In this document: positions 26,296 through 33,571 of the stretch, in pieces
Position numbering within the stretch: position 1 is the stretch's first letter
Layout of the letters: each line of letters opens with the position of its first letter
NCBI GenBank assembly: GCA_963792485.1
Contig: CAWBWL010000009.1
Location: 235,827 to 299,826 of the forward strand
Length of the DNA stretch: 64,000 nucleotides
From: JANOYJ01 sp963792485
GTDB lineage: Bacteria > Pseudomonadota > Alphaproteobacteria > Rhizobiales > Rhizobiaceae
Reading direction: 5' to 3'
Notes under the pieces: model-generated
Databases searched by the model: none
What the model saw: only the letters and a program-made list of their open reading frames with translations
What the model was told of the DNA's origin: nothing
Translations under genes and position numbers: made by a program

Positions 26296-28112
26296 GGGCG
26301 CCCGCGATCATTATCTTGTCGGACGCGCCAGCTCAGCTTGCCCGCAGGATTGCCACGCTGACGGGCGGGGCCGTGCATGGCCTCAAGAAGCGCGTCAGCT
26401 CCGCCGATGTTTTGTTTGACGATGTGGCCAGTCATTTGCGCACCCAGTTCGAAAAAGGCGTGCCGATCATCGGCCTTATGTCCTGCGGTGCTCTCATCCG
26501 CCTGCTCGCACCTGTCCTGAGCGATAAGCATGCCGAGCCACCGGTGCTTGCGATGGCTGAGGACGGCAGTTCTGTCGTGCCGCTGCTCGGTGGGCATCAT
26601 GGGGCGAATGATCTGGCCCGCCAGATCGCCGATCACCTCGGCGGTCACCCGGCCATCACCACGGCGGGCGATCTGCGTTTCGGCATTGCTCTCGATACGC
26701 CGCCTGACGGATACAAACTCGTCAATCCGGAAAACGCCAAGGACATCATGGCGCGGATGTTGGCTGGCGAAAGCGCGCAATTGGTTGGGGAATGCGCATG
26801 GCTTTCCGGCTCGATGCTGCCGCTTTCTGAGAACGGCCCAATACGGCTTACCGTCAGCGATCAGGCGCGCCAAGCCGATTTCCGTACGTTGCATTATGCG
26901 CCCGCCGTGCTCGCGCTCGGCATTGGCTGTGAACGCGGCGCAAATGCGGATGAAGTCATCGGTCTTGCTGAGCAAGTCATGCGCGAAAACAAACTCGAGC
27001 CGAAATCTATCGCCGGGATTTTTTCAATTGATTTGAAAGCGGATGAGGCGGCCCTGGATGCCGCCGCAGCGCATTTTGATGTGCCTTTGCGGGTGTTTGA
27101 CGCTGAAACGCTAGAGGGCGAGACACCGCGCCTCGTGAATCCGTCCGAAGCCGTTTTTGCGGAAGTCGGCTGTCACGGTGTCAGCGAGGCGGCGGCGCTG
27201 GCCGCCGCCGGGGCAGATGGCGAGCTGATTGTGCCGAAGGTGAAATCGCGCCGCTCAACCGTTGCGATAGCGCGCTCGCCGATAATTTTGGATCCATCGA
27301 AGATTGGCCGCACACGTGGAAAACTGCGTGTCGTGGGCATCGGCCCGGGCTCTGATGCGTGGCGCTCGCCGGAAGCCAGCTGCTTTGTCGAGGCATCGAC
27401 TGATCTGGTTGGCTATTCACTTTACCTTGATCTTCTTGGCCCGCTCGCCGAGGGCAGGGTGCGCCATGATTATGATCTTGGCGCGGAGGAGGCGCGGGTG
27501 CGCCATGCGCTTGAGCTCGCGGGCCAAGGCAGGCACGTGGCGCTGATCTGCTCGGGTGACGCTGGCATTTACGCCATGGCAACGCTGGTGTTTGAGCTGA
27601 TCGAGCGGGGCGGACTTTCCGATGCGGCCAAGCGCGTTGAAGTCGCTGTGACGCCCGGCATCTCTGCCCTGCAAGCTGCTGCCGCCCGCGCCGGCGCGCC
27701 GCTCGGGCATGATTTCTGCACGATTTCGCTCTCGGACCTTTTGACGCCCATCGACGACATCAGGCGGCGCGTGAGGGCGGCGGCGGAGGGAGATTTTGTC
27801 ATCGCGTTCTACAATCCGGTCTCGAAGAAGCGGCGCACGCAGCTGGCGGAGGCGCGGGGTGTTCTTCTTGAGCACAGGCCCGCAGACACCCCCGTCATTC
27901 TCGCCACCAATCTTGGCCGGGAAGGCGAGCGTGTTCGGGTCGTGCCGCTGGCCAAGCTGAATGTGGATGATGTGGATATGCTAACGGTGGTGATTGTGGG
28001 GTCGTCGCAGACGCGCGTGATGAAGACCGGGGATGGGAAGACTTGGGTCTATACGCCGAGGGGTTATGCGGCGAAGGCGGGAGCGGGGATCGGGAAAGTG
28101 GCTGAAAGATGA
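26292..28112 (+). CDS. cobJ: CbiG-CobJ fusion: (cobalt-)precorrin lactone hydrolase domain with precorrin-3B C17-methyltransferase
   Basis: 606 residues from ATG 26292 (ATGA overlap with cobI). Residues 1 to ~340 are a full CbiG: the N-terminal part has GLMSCGALIRLLAP and LLGGHHGANDLA, and the C-terminal part (CobE-like) starts ALGIGCERGANADEV. Residues ~345-606 are a CobJ/CbiH methylase with VVGIGPGSDAW, CSGDAGIYAMA and VTPGISALQAAAARAGAPLG. CobJ methylates C17 with ring contraction; CbiG opens the delta-lactone in the cobalt-first pathway. The CbiG half, together with CbiD and CbiX, is a mark of the oxygen-independent route. The protein ends just before a large palindromic repeat. Confidence 0.93.
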   Translation: MRAPAIIILSDAPAQLARRIATLTGGAVHGLKKRVSSADVLFDDVASHLRTQFEKGVPIIGLMSCGALIRLLAPVLSDKHAEPPVLAMAEDGSSVVPLLGGHHGANDLARQIADHLGGHPAITTAGDLRFGIALDTPPDGYKLVNPENAKDIMARMLAGESAQLVGECAWLSGSMLPLSENGPIRLTVSDQARQADFRTLHYAPAVLALGIGCERGANADEVIGLAEQVMRENKLEPKSIAGIFSIDLKADEAALDAAAAHFDVPLRVFDAETLEGETPRLVNPSEAVFAEVGCHGVSEAAALAAAGADGELIVPKVKSRRSTVAIARSPIILDPSKIGRTRGKLRVVGIGPGSDAWRSPEASCFVEASTDLVGYSLYLDLLGPLAEGRVRHDYDLGAEEARVRHALELAGQGRHVALICSGDAGIYAMATLVFELIERGGLSDAAKRVEVAVTPGISALQAAAARAGAPLGHDFCTISLSDLLTPIDDIRRRVRAAAEGDFVIAFYNPVSKKRRTQLAEARGVLLEHRPADTPVILATNLGREGERVRVVPLAKLNVDDVDMLTVVIVGSSQTRVMKTGDGKTWVYTPRGYAAKAGAGIGKVAER

Positions 28113-28119
28113 GGCAAGG

Positions 28120-28297
28120 CTTGGCGCGAGGCGCCCCCCTCTGCCTGTCGGCATCTCCCCCGCGAGGGGGGAGATCGCTCACCACCGCCTGCCGCTTATC
28201 TCCGAAGTTGAAGATTAGCGAAAGCCGTGACACGTGCGATCTCCCCCCTCGCGGGGGAGATGTCCGACAGGACAGAGAGGGGCGCCTCGCGCCCAAG
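28120..28297. repeat. Large intergenic palindrome (type 1) between cobJ and cobM
   Basis: Near-identical inverted arms of about 58 nt (28121-28178 and 28236-28295) each contain an inner palindrome, CTCCCCCGCGAGGGGGGAG. The whole could fold into a long hairpin with a loop of about 57 nt. It splits an otherwise overlapping cob operon, which suggests a non-autonomous mobile repeat of the kind scattered between genes in rhizobial genomes. Effects on cobM expression are possible. Confidence 0.85.
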
Positions 28298-28314
28298 TTA
28301 TCAGGAAAGATCAC

Positions 28315-29088
28315 ATGACCGTCCATTTCATCGGCGCCGGCCCCGGCGCGGCGGACCTCATCACCGTGCGCGGCCTGCGCCTGATCGAGCGCTGCATGGT
28401 CTGCCTTTATGCGGGATCGTTGGTGCCGGAAGAAATTGTCAAGTCCGCGCCAGCGGGGGCGAAAGTTATGGACACCGCGCCTATGGCTTTGGACGCGATC
28501 ATCGCTGAGATGGAAGACGCGCATGCGCATGGCCTCGATGTGGCTCGGGTGCATTCGGGCGACCCGGCCATCTACGGCGCGGTGGCCGAGCAGATGCGGC
28601 GGCTCGACAAGCTCGGCATTCCCTATGATGTGGTGCCCGGCGTCCCGGCCTTTGCTGGCGCGGCGGCGAAGCTGAAGACGGAACTGACGCTGCCGGAAAT
28701 CGCCCAGACCGTCATCATCACCCGCACCGGCATGAAAGCCTCGGCCATGCCGAAAGGCGAGGAGCTGGAGGTGCTCGGCCGTTCCGGCGCAACGCTCGCC
28801 ATCCATTTGTCGATCCGCAACCTCGCCTATATAAGGGAAGCGCTGGAGCCGTTTTACGGCGCGGACTGCCCGGTGGTTATTGCTTATCGAGCGACTTGGC
28901 CGGACGAACTCTATATCCGCACGACGCTCGCTGAGATGAAGGAGAAAGTGCGCGAGGCGAAGATCACGCGGACGGCGCTGATTTTCGTAGGGAAAGTGTT
29001 TGGCGATGTGCAGTTCCGGGATTCGGATTTGTACAATGCGGAGTATAGCCACGTGCTGCGGAACAGGGGGAAGAAGAGGGTTGGTTAA
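28315..29088 (+). CDS. cobM: Precorrin-4 C11-methyltransferase
   Basis: 257 residues from ATG 28315, with AGGA 8 nt upstream; the open frame upstream lies inside the palindromic repeat and is not real. Blocks: HFIGAGPGAADLITVRGLRL (start), VRVHSGDPAIYGA-type SAM motif (here ARVHSGDPAIYGAV), YDVVPGVPAFAGAAA and ITRTGMKASAMPKGE. It methylates C11 of (cobalt-)precorrin-4. Last gene of the cbiX-cobM block. Confidence 0.95.
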   Translation: MTVHFIGAGPGAADLITVRGLRLIERCMVCLYAGSLVPEEIVKSAPAGAKVMDTAPMALDAIIAEMEDAHAHGLDVARVHSGDPAIYGAVAEQMRRLDKLGIPYDVVPGVPAFAGAAAKLKTELTLPEIAQTVIITRTGMKASAMPKGEELEVLGRSGATLAIHLSIRNLAYIREALEPFYGADCPVVIAYRATWPDELYIRTTLAEMKEKVREAKITRTALIFVGKVFGDVQFRDSDLYNAEYSHVLRNRGKKRVG

Positions 29089-29142
29089 CTCAGATAGCAC
29101 GTTTGAGTTGTTGCAACTCCTTGGACTGTATAAAATCCCGTC

Positions 29143-29553
29143 ATGGGCGAGACTCTGATCAGGTTCGTAATGTCGGCGCGTCACGAAGACTCTGGCTTTC
29201 GGGACGGTTTTTTTCGCAGTGCATATCGACTGCGGGATTCTCTAATTATGACCTCGGCAGACATGGAATCCTTGGCAGACCTCCTCTTGTGGTTTGACTA
29301 CAACATTGAAGAGCCTGACCGCTTTAACCGGACCAAATCCAAAGGATGGCAAAGGCGCAACTCACAGGGGCTGAGCTGGTTTCGCGCCAGCGCTGGAGCG
29401 CAGATTTCGAAGGCACAACAGATCGTCGCGTTGCTGCGAAAATACGGACATGAGGTGGAGGAAGTGCGCACCTTTCGGCCCGGCTTTATCGTTTATTCTG
29501 ACGCACATCAGGTTGTTGCTGAACCGTTTCGCGACATTGCTGGCGTAAGATGA
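29143..29553 (+). CDS. Conserved hypothetical protein
   Basis: 136 residues, no family assigned. The N-terminal half (LIRFVMSARHEDSGFRDGFF) leads to a Trp-rich middle, SKGWQRRNSQGLSWFRA, and a C-terminal segment VRTFRPGFIVYSDAHQVVAEPF. The general pattern (FV....S....G.F..AY.L / W.......GLSWF / G.IVY.D.HQVVA.PF) recalls short uncharacterised proteins often found on accessory DNA. Base composition is somewhat lower in GC than the flanking cob genes. It lies next to the FitAB-like toxin-antitoxin pair, so the segment 29.1-30.3 kb may be an insertion. Confidence 0.55.
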   Translation: MGETLIRFVMSARHEDSGFRDGFFRSAYRLRDSLIMTSADMESLADLLLWFDYNIEEPDRFNRTKSKGWQRRNSQGLSWFRASAGAQISKAQQIVALLRKYGHEVEEVRTFRPGFIVYSDAHQVVAEPFRDIAGVR

Positions 29554-29588
29554 CCTTTGAATGATGCCAAAGCGGAGAGATGAGAAAG

Positions 29589-30011
29589 TCAGCGCTCCGC
29601 CCACGGGTTGATAACCTGAACACCTGCAGCGGCGAACGGCTCAACGTCGCGTGCCGCGACAGCAAAACCTCGGAGTGAAGCGATTGCCGCTATTTGTCCG
29701 TCGGCCACGGCTATGGTCCTGCCACGAGTTTTCGCTCCCGCCACCAAAGCTGCATAAACAGCCGCCGCATTCATTTCGAAGGCGAGGACGCGATCCTCGA
29801 AAAGACGGTCGATCAAGGCGGACATATTGTCGGCAAGGCCCTTCTTGCGCTTGCCCTCGGGCAGATATTCAACCCCCGTCAGCAGCTCCGCCAAGCTTGT
29901 CGCGGTGAGAAAGAGAGTTTCCGGCTCGTGCCGGTCGAGCCAGCTGATTACGCGCGCATCAGGCGGGCTGTTCAGCGCCTCCGAAACAACATTCGTGTCG
30001 AGGATTATCAC
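29589..30011 (-). CDS. PIN-domain toxin (VapC/FitB type)
   Basis: 140 residues. PIN acidic residues are seen in ILDTNVVSEAL (Asp 5), TSLAELLTGV (Glu ~42), VADGQIAAIA (Asp ~104) and AARDVEPF (Asp ~122); the sequence is closest to the FitB/StbB subgroup. It overlaps its antitoxin gene by 4 nt. Expected role: growth-inhibiting ribonuclease held in check by the FitA-like partner. Confidence 0.87.
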   Translation of the reverse strand: MIILDTNVVSEALNSPPDARVISWLDRHEPETLFLTATSLAELLTGVEYLPEGKRKKGLADNMSALIDRLFEDRVLAFEMNAAAVYAALVAGAKTRGRTIAVADGQIAAIASLRGFAVAARDVEPFAAAGVQVINPWAER

Positions 30012-30247
30012 GAGAAGTCAGGAGCGTCTGTCGGTGTCTGGTCCCGCGTTATGTCGAGCTCAATGCCGCCGTACTTGCGGCCAAACGCCGCCAATTCGGA
30101 ACCAATCAGCAGCCGCTGCTTGGGAAGCGCCGCCGCTTCGAGGATCGCCCGCATCTCCGCTTCAGTGCTGCGGGCGTGTTTTTGGGCGCTCAGCTTCAGC
30201 GCCCGGTGGGCTTCATCAGAAAGCTTGCGAATGGTGACTGCGGCCAT
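30008..30247 (-). CDS. FitA-like ribbon-helix-helix antitoxin
   Basis: 79 residues from ATG 30247; a longer frame to 30289 would run into the operator-like repeat. The N-terminal ribbon-helix-helix AAVTIRKLSDEAHRALKLSAQ is typical of FitA/StbC antitoxins, followed by HARSTEAEMRAILEAA, a hallmark of the family. It represses its own operon in known cases, with PIN partner bound. Confidence 0.85.
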   Translation of the reverse strand: MAAVTIRKLSDEAHRALKLSAQKHARSTEAEMRAILEAAALPKQRLLIGSELAAFGRKYGGIELDITRDQTPTDAPDFS

Positions 30248-30272
30248 TTTCACTTCTCGTGGAAATTCCGCA

Positions 30273-30313
30273 GTGATATCACTTTTCAACTTTTGATGTC
30301 AAGTGAATATCAC
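30273..30313. promoter_or_regulatory. Inverted-repeat operator of the FitAB-like module
   Basis: The arms GTGATATCACTT (from 30273) and AAGTGAATATCAC (to 30313) face each other about 26-40 nt upstream of the antitoxin start, and the first arm itself contains the palindrome GTGATATCAC. RHH antitoxins bind such paired sites. The repeat abuts the 3' end of the DMT transporter gene. Confidence 0.55.
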
Positions 30314-31200
30314 CCCGCAAAGATCATCCCCGACCCAGCCACCACCAGCGCTGCCCCCAGCCAAGCGAGCGGCGGCGGCATGTCGCCGGTTTTCCACCAG
30401 AGCATGGGCAGCACCAGCGCAGGCGTTGTGGCGGAGAGCGTCGCAACGATACCGACTTCGCCTCCCCGCAACGCGAACAACAGCAGAGTCATGCCAACGC
30501 CCATGGCGGCGAAGCCGGAGAGGGCGACTTGACCCGCGAGTTGCCGCGTCAGCGCGGTTTTGGCGCGCGCGCTTTTGACGCCTGCCAGCATTGCAAGCGT
30601 CAGGCCGAGGGCGGCGATGCCGACGCGAATGGCGGCGATAGCCGCAGGGTCAACGCCGGTTGCCATGACCGGGCGGGCGATGATGGAGCCGATGGCCTGG
30701 CACAGACCTGAGAACAGTCCGATGGCTATGCCGATTGCCAGAGGCCCTTTCACCGCCTCCCAGTGATGCATGTCACCGCCGCGTTTGCCAAACAGGATCG
30801 CAAGCGCCACGCCCGTGAGCGCGAAGGCAATGCCGGCAAGCGTCACAGCGCCAAGACGCTCCGAAAGAAAAAGCCAGCCGAGAATGACCGAGAACACCGC
30901 ATTGGATGAGAACAGAATTCCGGCGCGGCGCGGGCCGAGGCGGTTCATCGCGGCGAAGAGCGCCGCGTCGCCCGCGAGTATGCCGACAAGGCCGGAGATG
31001 ATGGAGGGCGTGATGTATGAGGCCTGCACGGTGCGCCAGCCGCCTGTCACGAGCAAAACCGCCGCCAGCATGAAAAGCACCATCGTCATGCGGATGCGCA
31101 CAAAGGCGATTGAGCCGAGCGCCGCTGACGGATTTGCCGAAATTATGGAAGAGATGGCCCAGGCGAGGGCGGCGCCGAGCGCTGCAAGGTAATAGATCAT
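30310..31200 (-). CDS. DMT-superfamily (EamA) transporter
   Basis: 296 residues with about ten predicted membrane helices in two EamA repeats (residues ~3-130 and ~150-295). The second repeat contains SATTPALVLPMLWWKTGDMPPPLAWLGA (split) typical of the family's last helices. Substrate unknown; members export amino acids, metabolites or drugs. It stands between the FitAB-like pair and the YjbR-like gene, all on the minus strand but without tight spacing. Confidence 0.82.
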   Translation of the reverse strand: MIYYLAALGAALAWAISSIISANPSAALGSIAFVRIRMTMVLFMLAAVLLVTGGWRTVQASYITPSIISGLVGILAGDAALFAAMNRLGPRRAGILFSSNAVFSVILGWLFLSERLGAVTLAGIAFALTGVALAILFGKRGGDMHHWEAVKGPLAIGIAIGLFSGLCQAIGSIIARPVMATGVDPAAIAAIRVGIAALGLTLAMLAGVKSARAKTALTRQLAGQVALSGFAAMGVGMTLLLFALRGGEVGIVATLSATTPALVLPMLWWKTGDMPPPLAWLGAALVVAGSGMIFAG

Positions 31201-31246
31201 CGCGGCGCACTAAGCGGATTCGCTGACTCCGGCCACCCGGAATCCG

Positions 31247-31591
31247 TCATCGCAAGGGCGCCAGCGCCGCTTGCAGTTTCTTCGGAAGGCTGGCGCGGAT
31301 GAGCTGATAGGAGGCGGTGAGGCGAGCGCGCAACTCCTCTTCCTCCATGTCCCAGGAAATATTGATCCATGAGCGGTGGAAATACGGCGCCTTCACGCCA
31401 ACGCCCGCCTCAATCAGCATCTGCGCCGTCTCGATCGAGTCGGTCTTGACCGACACACCCTCCATGACCGCGCCCATGGAGGCAAACATCTTCCCGCCGA
31501 CCTTCCACGCGTCATGCCCGCCGCCCCAAGGGTCGGAGACTTCCGCGCCGGGGAAGGTCTTGCAGATATCGTTGACTGTCTGGCGGGACAT
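31247..31591 (-). CDS. MmcQ/YjbR family protein
   Basis: 114 residues from ATG 31591 (an in-frame ATG at 31609 adds six residues). The start SRQTVNDICKTFPGAEVSDPWGG matches the YjbR/CyaY-fold family, with KVGGKMFASMGA and a late YHLI-like helix (ASYQLIRASLPKKL). Described as a DNA-binding or CyaY-like fold; the biological role is unclear. No informative neighbours. Confidence 0.75.
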   Translation of the reverse strand: MSRQTVNDICKTFPGAEVSDPWGGGHDAWKVGGKMFASMGAVMEGVSVKTDSIETAQMLIEAGVGVKAPYFHRSWINISWDMEEEELRARLTASYQLIRASLPKKLQAALAPLR

Positions 31592-31727
31592 GGCGCTGCC
31601 CTGATGCATTGAAATTGAGCGTCACTCTAGCAGCGAACGGCGCGCCGCGCCACGCCGTCTGTCAGTGCTGTCAGTTTGACCTGTATCCCGGATACGGATA
31701 GAATGCGGCTTTCGGAGGCTGCGGAAC

Positions 31728-32063
31728 ATGGGCGCGCGCGACAGAATCAGGAAATACCGCCAAAGCGGCGGGGCGTCGGACCTGGTGCGCGTCGAAGTCT
31801 TGACGCCGAAGGACGGCCGCGCCGACATTGTCGCGCTGGCGGCGCGCCTGCGCGGCGGCCACCGGGAGAAAAAGCAGCGGCTGGAGGGTCTTCTGGCGGC
31901 GGCTATCGGGCGCTACGGCGCGCGGATTGAGGACAATATCGACCTTGGCAAGGCCGAAGACCTCGCCGCGAAAGCCAGACTTGTGGCGAGCGCCCTGATC
32001 GAACGCGGTGACGCGCGCGCGTTCGCGCTCGGGCGCAGGCTGCAGATTGAAGCGGAAATCTGA
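31728..32063 (+). CDS. Hypothetical protein, partner of the AbiEii-like gene
   Basis: 111 residues, Arg/Ala-rich and probably helical after residue 35; no recognised family. GGAGG lies 9 nt upstream of ATG 31728. It ends 3 nt before the nucleotidyltransferase-like gene, so the two are almost certainly co-translated. In known AbiEi/AbiEii pairs the upstream gene encodes an antitoxin with a winged helix; this protein is shorter and shows no winged-helix motif that I can recognise, so that role is only inferred from position. Confidence 0.5.
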   Translation: MGARDRIRKYRQSGGASDLVRVEVLTPKDGRADIVALAARLRGGHREKKQRLEGLLAAAIGRYGARIEDNIDLGKAEDLAAKARLVASALIERGDARAFALGRRLQIEAEI

Positions 32064-32066
32064 CAA

Positions 32067-32759
32067 ATGGTGCTTTCGAAATTGCAGAAAGCCGTCATGG
32101 CCCTCCTTGCCGCAAACCGCTCCGGGACAAGCTATGTCGCCGGCGGCGCGGCGCTGAACAGGGACTGGCAGCGGCTTTCCGACGACATTGACGTGTTTCA
32201 CGACACCGATGAGGAAATTGGAACCCATGCGGACAAGGATATTGAATCGCTGAGAGAAGCGGGACTTCGCGTGGACATTGTTGTCAACGTCTATGGATGC
32301 GTGGAAGCCGAAGTGCGCGACGCCGCCGAGACTACGCTGATCCAGTGGATGAGCGAAACAAGGACCCGGTTTTTTCCGCTGGTGCGCGACGATGAATGGG
32401 GCGCGCGGCTTCACCCGGCGGATCTTGCGGTTAACAAGGTTCTCGCTGCCTCTTCACGGAGCAAGGCGCGCGATTTCGCCGATCTGGTTGCAGTTGCGGA
32501 GAATTATTGCCCGCTTGGACCGGTTATCCTGGCGGCGTCCGGCAAACCTCCGCACTATTCGCCTGTGAGAATGATTGATGAGATCAGGCGCCGGGGCCTC
32601 TCAGTTCCCACAGACGAGTATGATGCGATCAAGGGACTGGAGAAAAGCCTGACGGCACAGGCGATCAGGGAGAAGCTGGTGCGGGAGCTTGACCGGGCCG
32701 AGGCCTATGTACGGTCCGCACCGCCGCTTGCCGTCGGGCTGCTGGCGCTTGAGCAATGA
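32067..32759 (+). CDS. Nucleotidyltransferase-fold protein (AbiEii/MenT-like)
   Basis: 230 residues. Near the N-terminus VAGGAALNRDWQRLSDDIDVF (around residues 25-45) fits the GG..L....R.S.DID nucleotidyltransferase motif of the AbiEii/AbiGii toxin family, with a third acidic position likely in RVDIVVNVYG (Asp ~72). LHPADLAVNKVLAASSRSKARDFADL (split) matches the family's conserved K..A...R.K.RD..DL block. Such toxins add nucleotides to tRNA and can stop phage growth. It follows its partner gene by 3 nt. A coding-like tail in another frame follows the stop (32760-32877). Confidence 0.7.
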   Translation: MVLSKLQKAVMALLAANRSGTSYVAGGAALNRDWQRLSDDIDVFHDTDEEIGTHADKDIESLREAGLRVDIVVNVYGCVEAEVRDAAETTLIQWMSETRTRFFPLVRDDEWGARLHPADLAVNKVLAASSRSKARDFADLVAVAENYCPLGPVILAASGKPPHYSPVRMIDEIRRRGLSVPTDEYDAIKGLEKSLTAQAIREKLVRELDRAEAYVRSAPPLAVGLLALEQ

Positions 32760-32877
32760 CGGGATTCCAATTGAGGCGCGAAGCTTGCCGGAGCCCGGCG
32801 TGACTTTCCGTAAGCCGACAGACGAGCATGAAATCATTCGCTTCCGTTTCCGGCGTTTGATCACGCAGGCGGGATGA
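32760..32877 (+). other. Coding-like tail after the AbiEii-like gene
   Basis: In the +1-shifted frame the sequence continues for about 40 codons (NDGIPIEARSLPEPGVTF then RKPTDEHEIIRFRF) with the GC-rich third positions of real genes, and stops at 32875-32877, just inside the convergent GST gene. It may be a lost C-terminus cut off by a frameshift near 32755, or a short remnant of a third gene. It has no start codon and ribosome site of its own that I can support. Confidence 0.3.
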
Positions 32878-33487
32878 AAACCTGGCTGATTTCCTGAAAC
32901 ACCGGCATCGCCTCCATGCGGGTGGCATGGGCGCTGAGCGCCGGATAATCCGCCATGTCAACAAAGCCGGGATGCGCTTCGGAAAAGTGGCGCAGGGCGG
33001 TGGCGACGACGATATCGGCATGGCCGAAGGTCTCGCCAAACCAGTAGGTGCTGGACCGCGCGGCCCTGTCAGCCTCAAGAGCGGCGAGCGTGTTCAGCAT
33101 CTGCGCCGTGCAGCGCGCCACCCAAGCCTCCGACCGCTCCTTGTGCAGGGCTTTTTCGTAGAACAGCGCGACGGCCTTGTCGGCGAAGCCGCAGGCGAGG
33201 GCTGCAACCTTCAAGGCCTGATGGCGAGCGGGTTCGGTGCGGGGAAACAGGGCTTTCTCTGCCGGAACAAGGCCGTCGAGATAATCCAGAATGGCATGAC
33301 TATCGGTCAGCGCATCGCCTTTTGCCAAGATCAGCGTCGGCACGCGGGTGAGCGGGTTGAGGGCGCGGAACTTGTCGGCATCGCCGAAGGTGGACCAGGG
33401 TTTGTGCTGGAACGGCAGGTCATAAAGCCGAAGCGCAATGCCGACGCGGCGCACGAACGGGGAATCATATTGGCCGATGAGGATCAT
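32861..33487 (-). CDS. Glutathione S-transferase family protein
   Basis: 208 residues. The N-terminal thioredoxin-like domain starts MILIGQYDSPFVRRVGIALRL with Ser 9 at the glutathione-activating position. NPLTRVPTLILAKGDALTDSHAILDYLD (split; cis-Pro and the DSxAI glutathione-binding motif) follows, then a helical C-terminal domain with FGHADIVVATALRHF. Broad role in glutathione-dependent detoxification; substrate unknown. A LysR-type gene lies upstream on the same strand. Confidence 0.87.
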   Translation of the reverse strand: MILIGQYDSPFVRRVGIALRLYDLPFQHKPWSTFGDADKFRALNPLTRVPTLILAKGDALTDSHAILDYLDGLVPAEKALFPRTEPARHQALKVAALACGFADKAVALFYEKALHKERSEAWVARCTAQMLNTLAALEADRAARSSTYWFGETFGHADIVVATALRHFSEAHPGFVDMADYPALSAHATRMEAMPVFQEISQVFIPPA

Positions 33488-33571
33488 GGCTGTGACCTCC
33501 TGTCAGATCAGTTTTGCACGAGCGGGGCGCTTGCGGCAACGCGGCAATTCATGAAATTGCCTGATACCAAC

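Noticed and set aside
27895..29184. 429-codon minus-strand open frame across cobJ/cobM
   Set aside because: It runs through the palindromic repeat and opposite two well-matched cob genes; the product is low-complexity with no domain.
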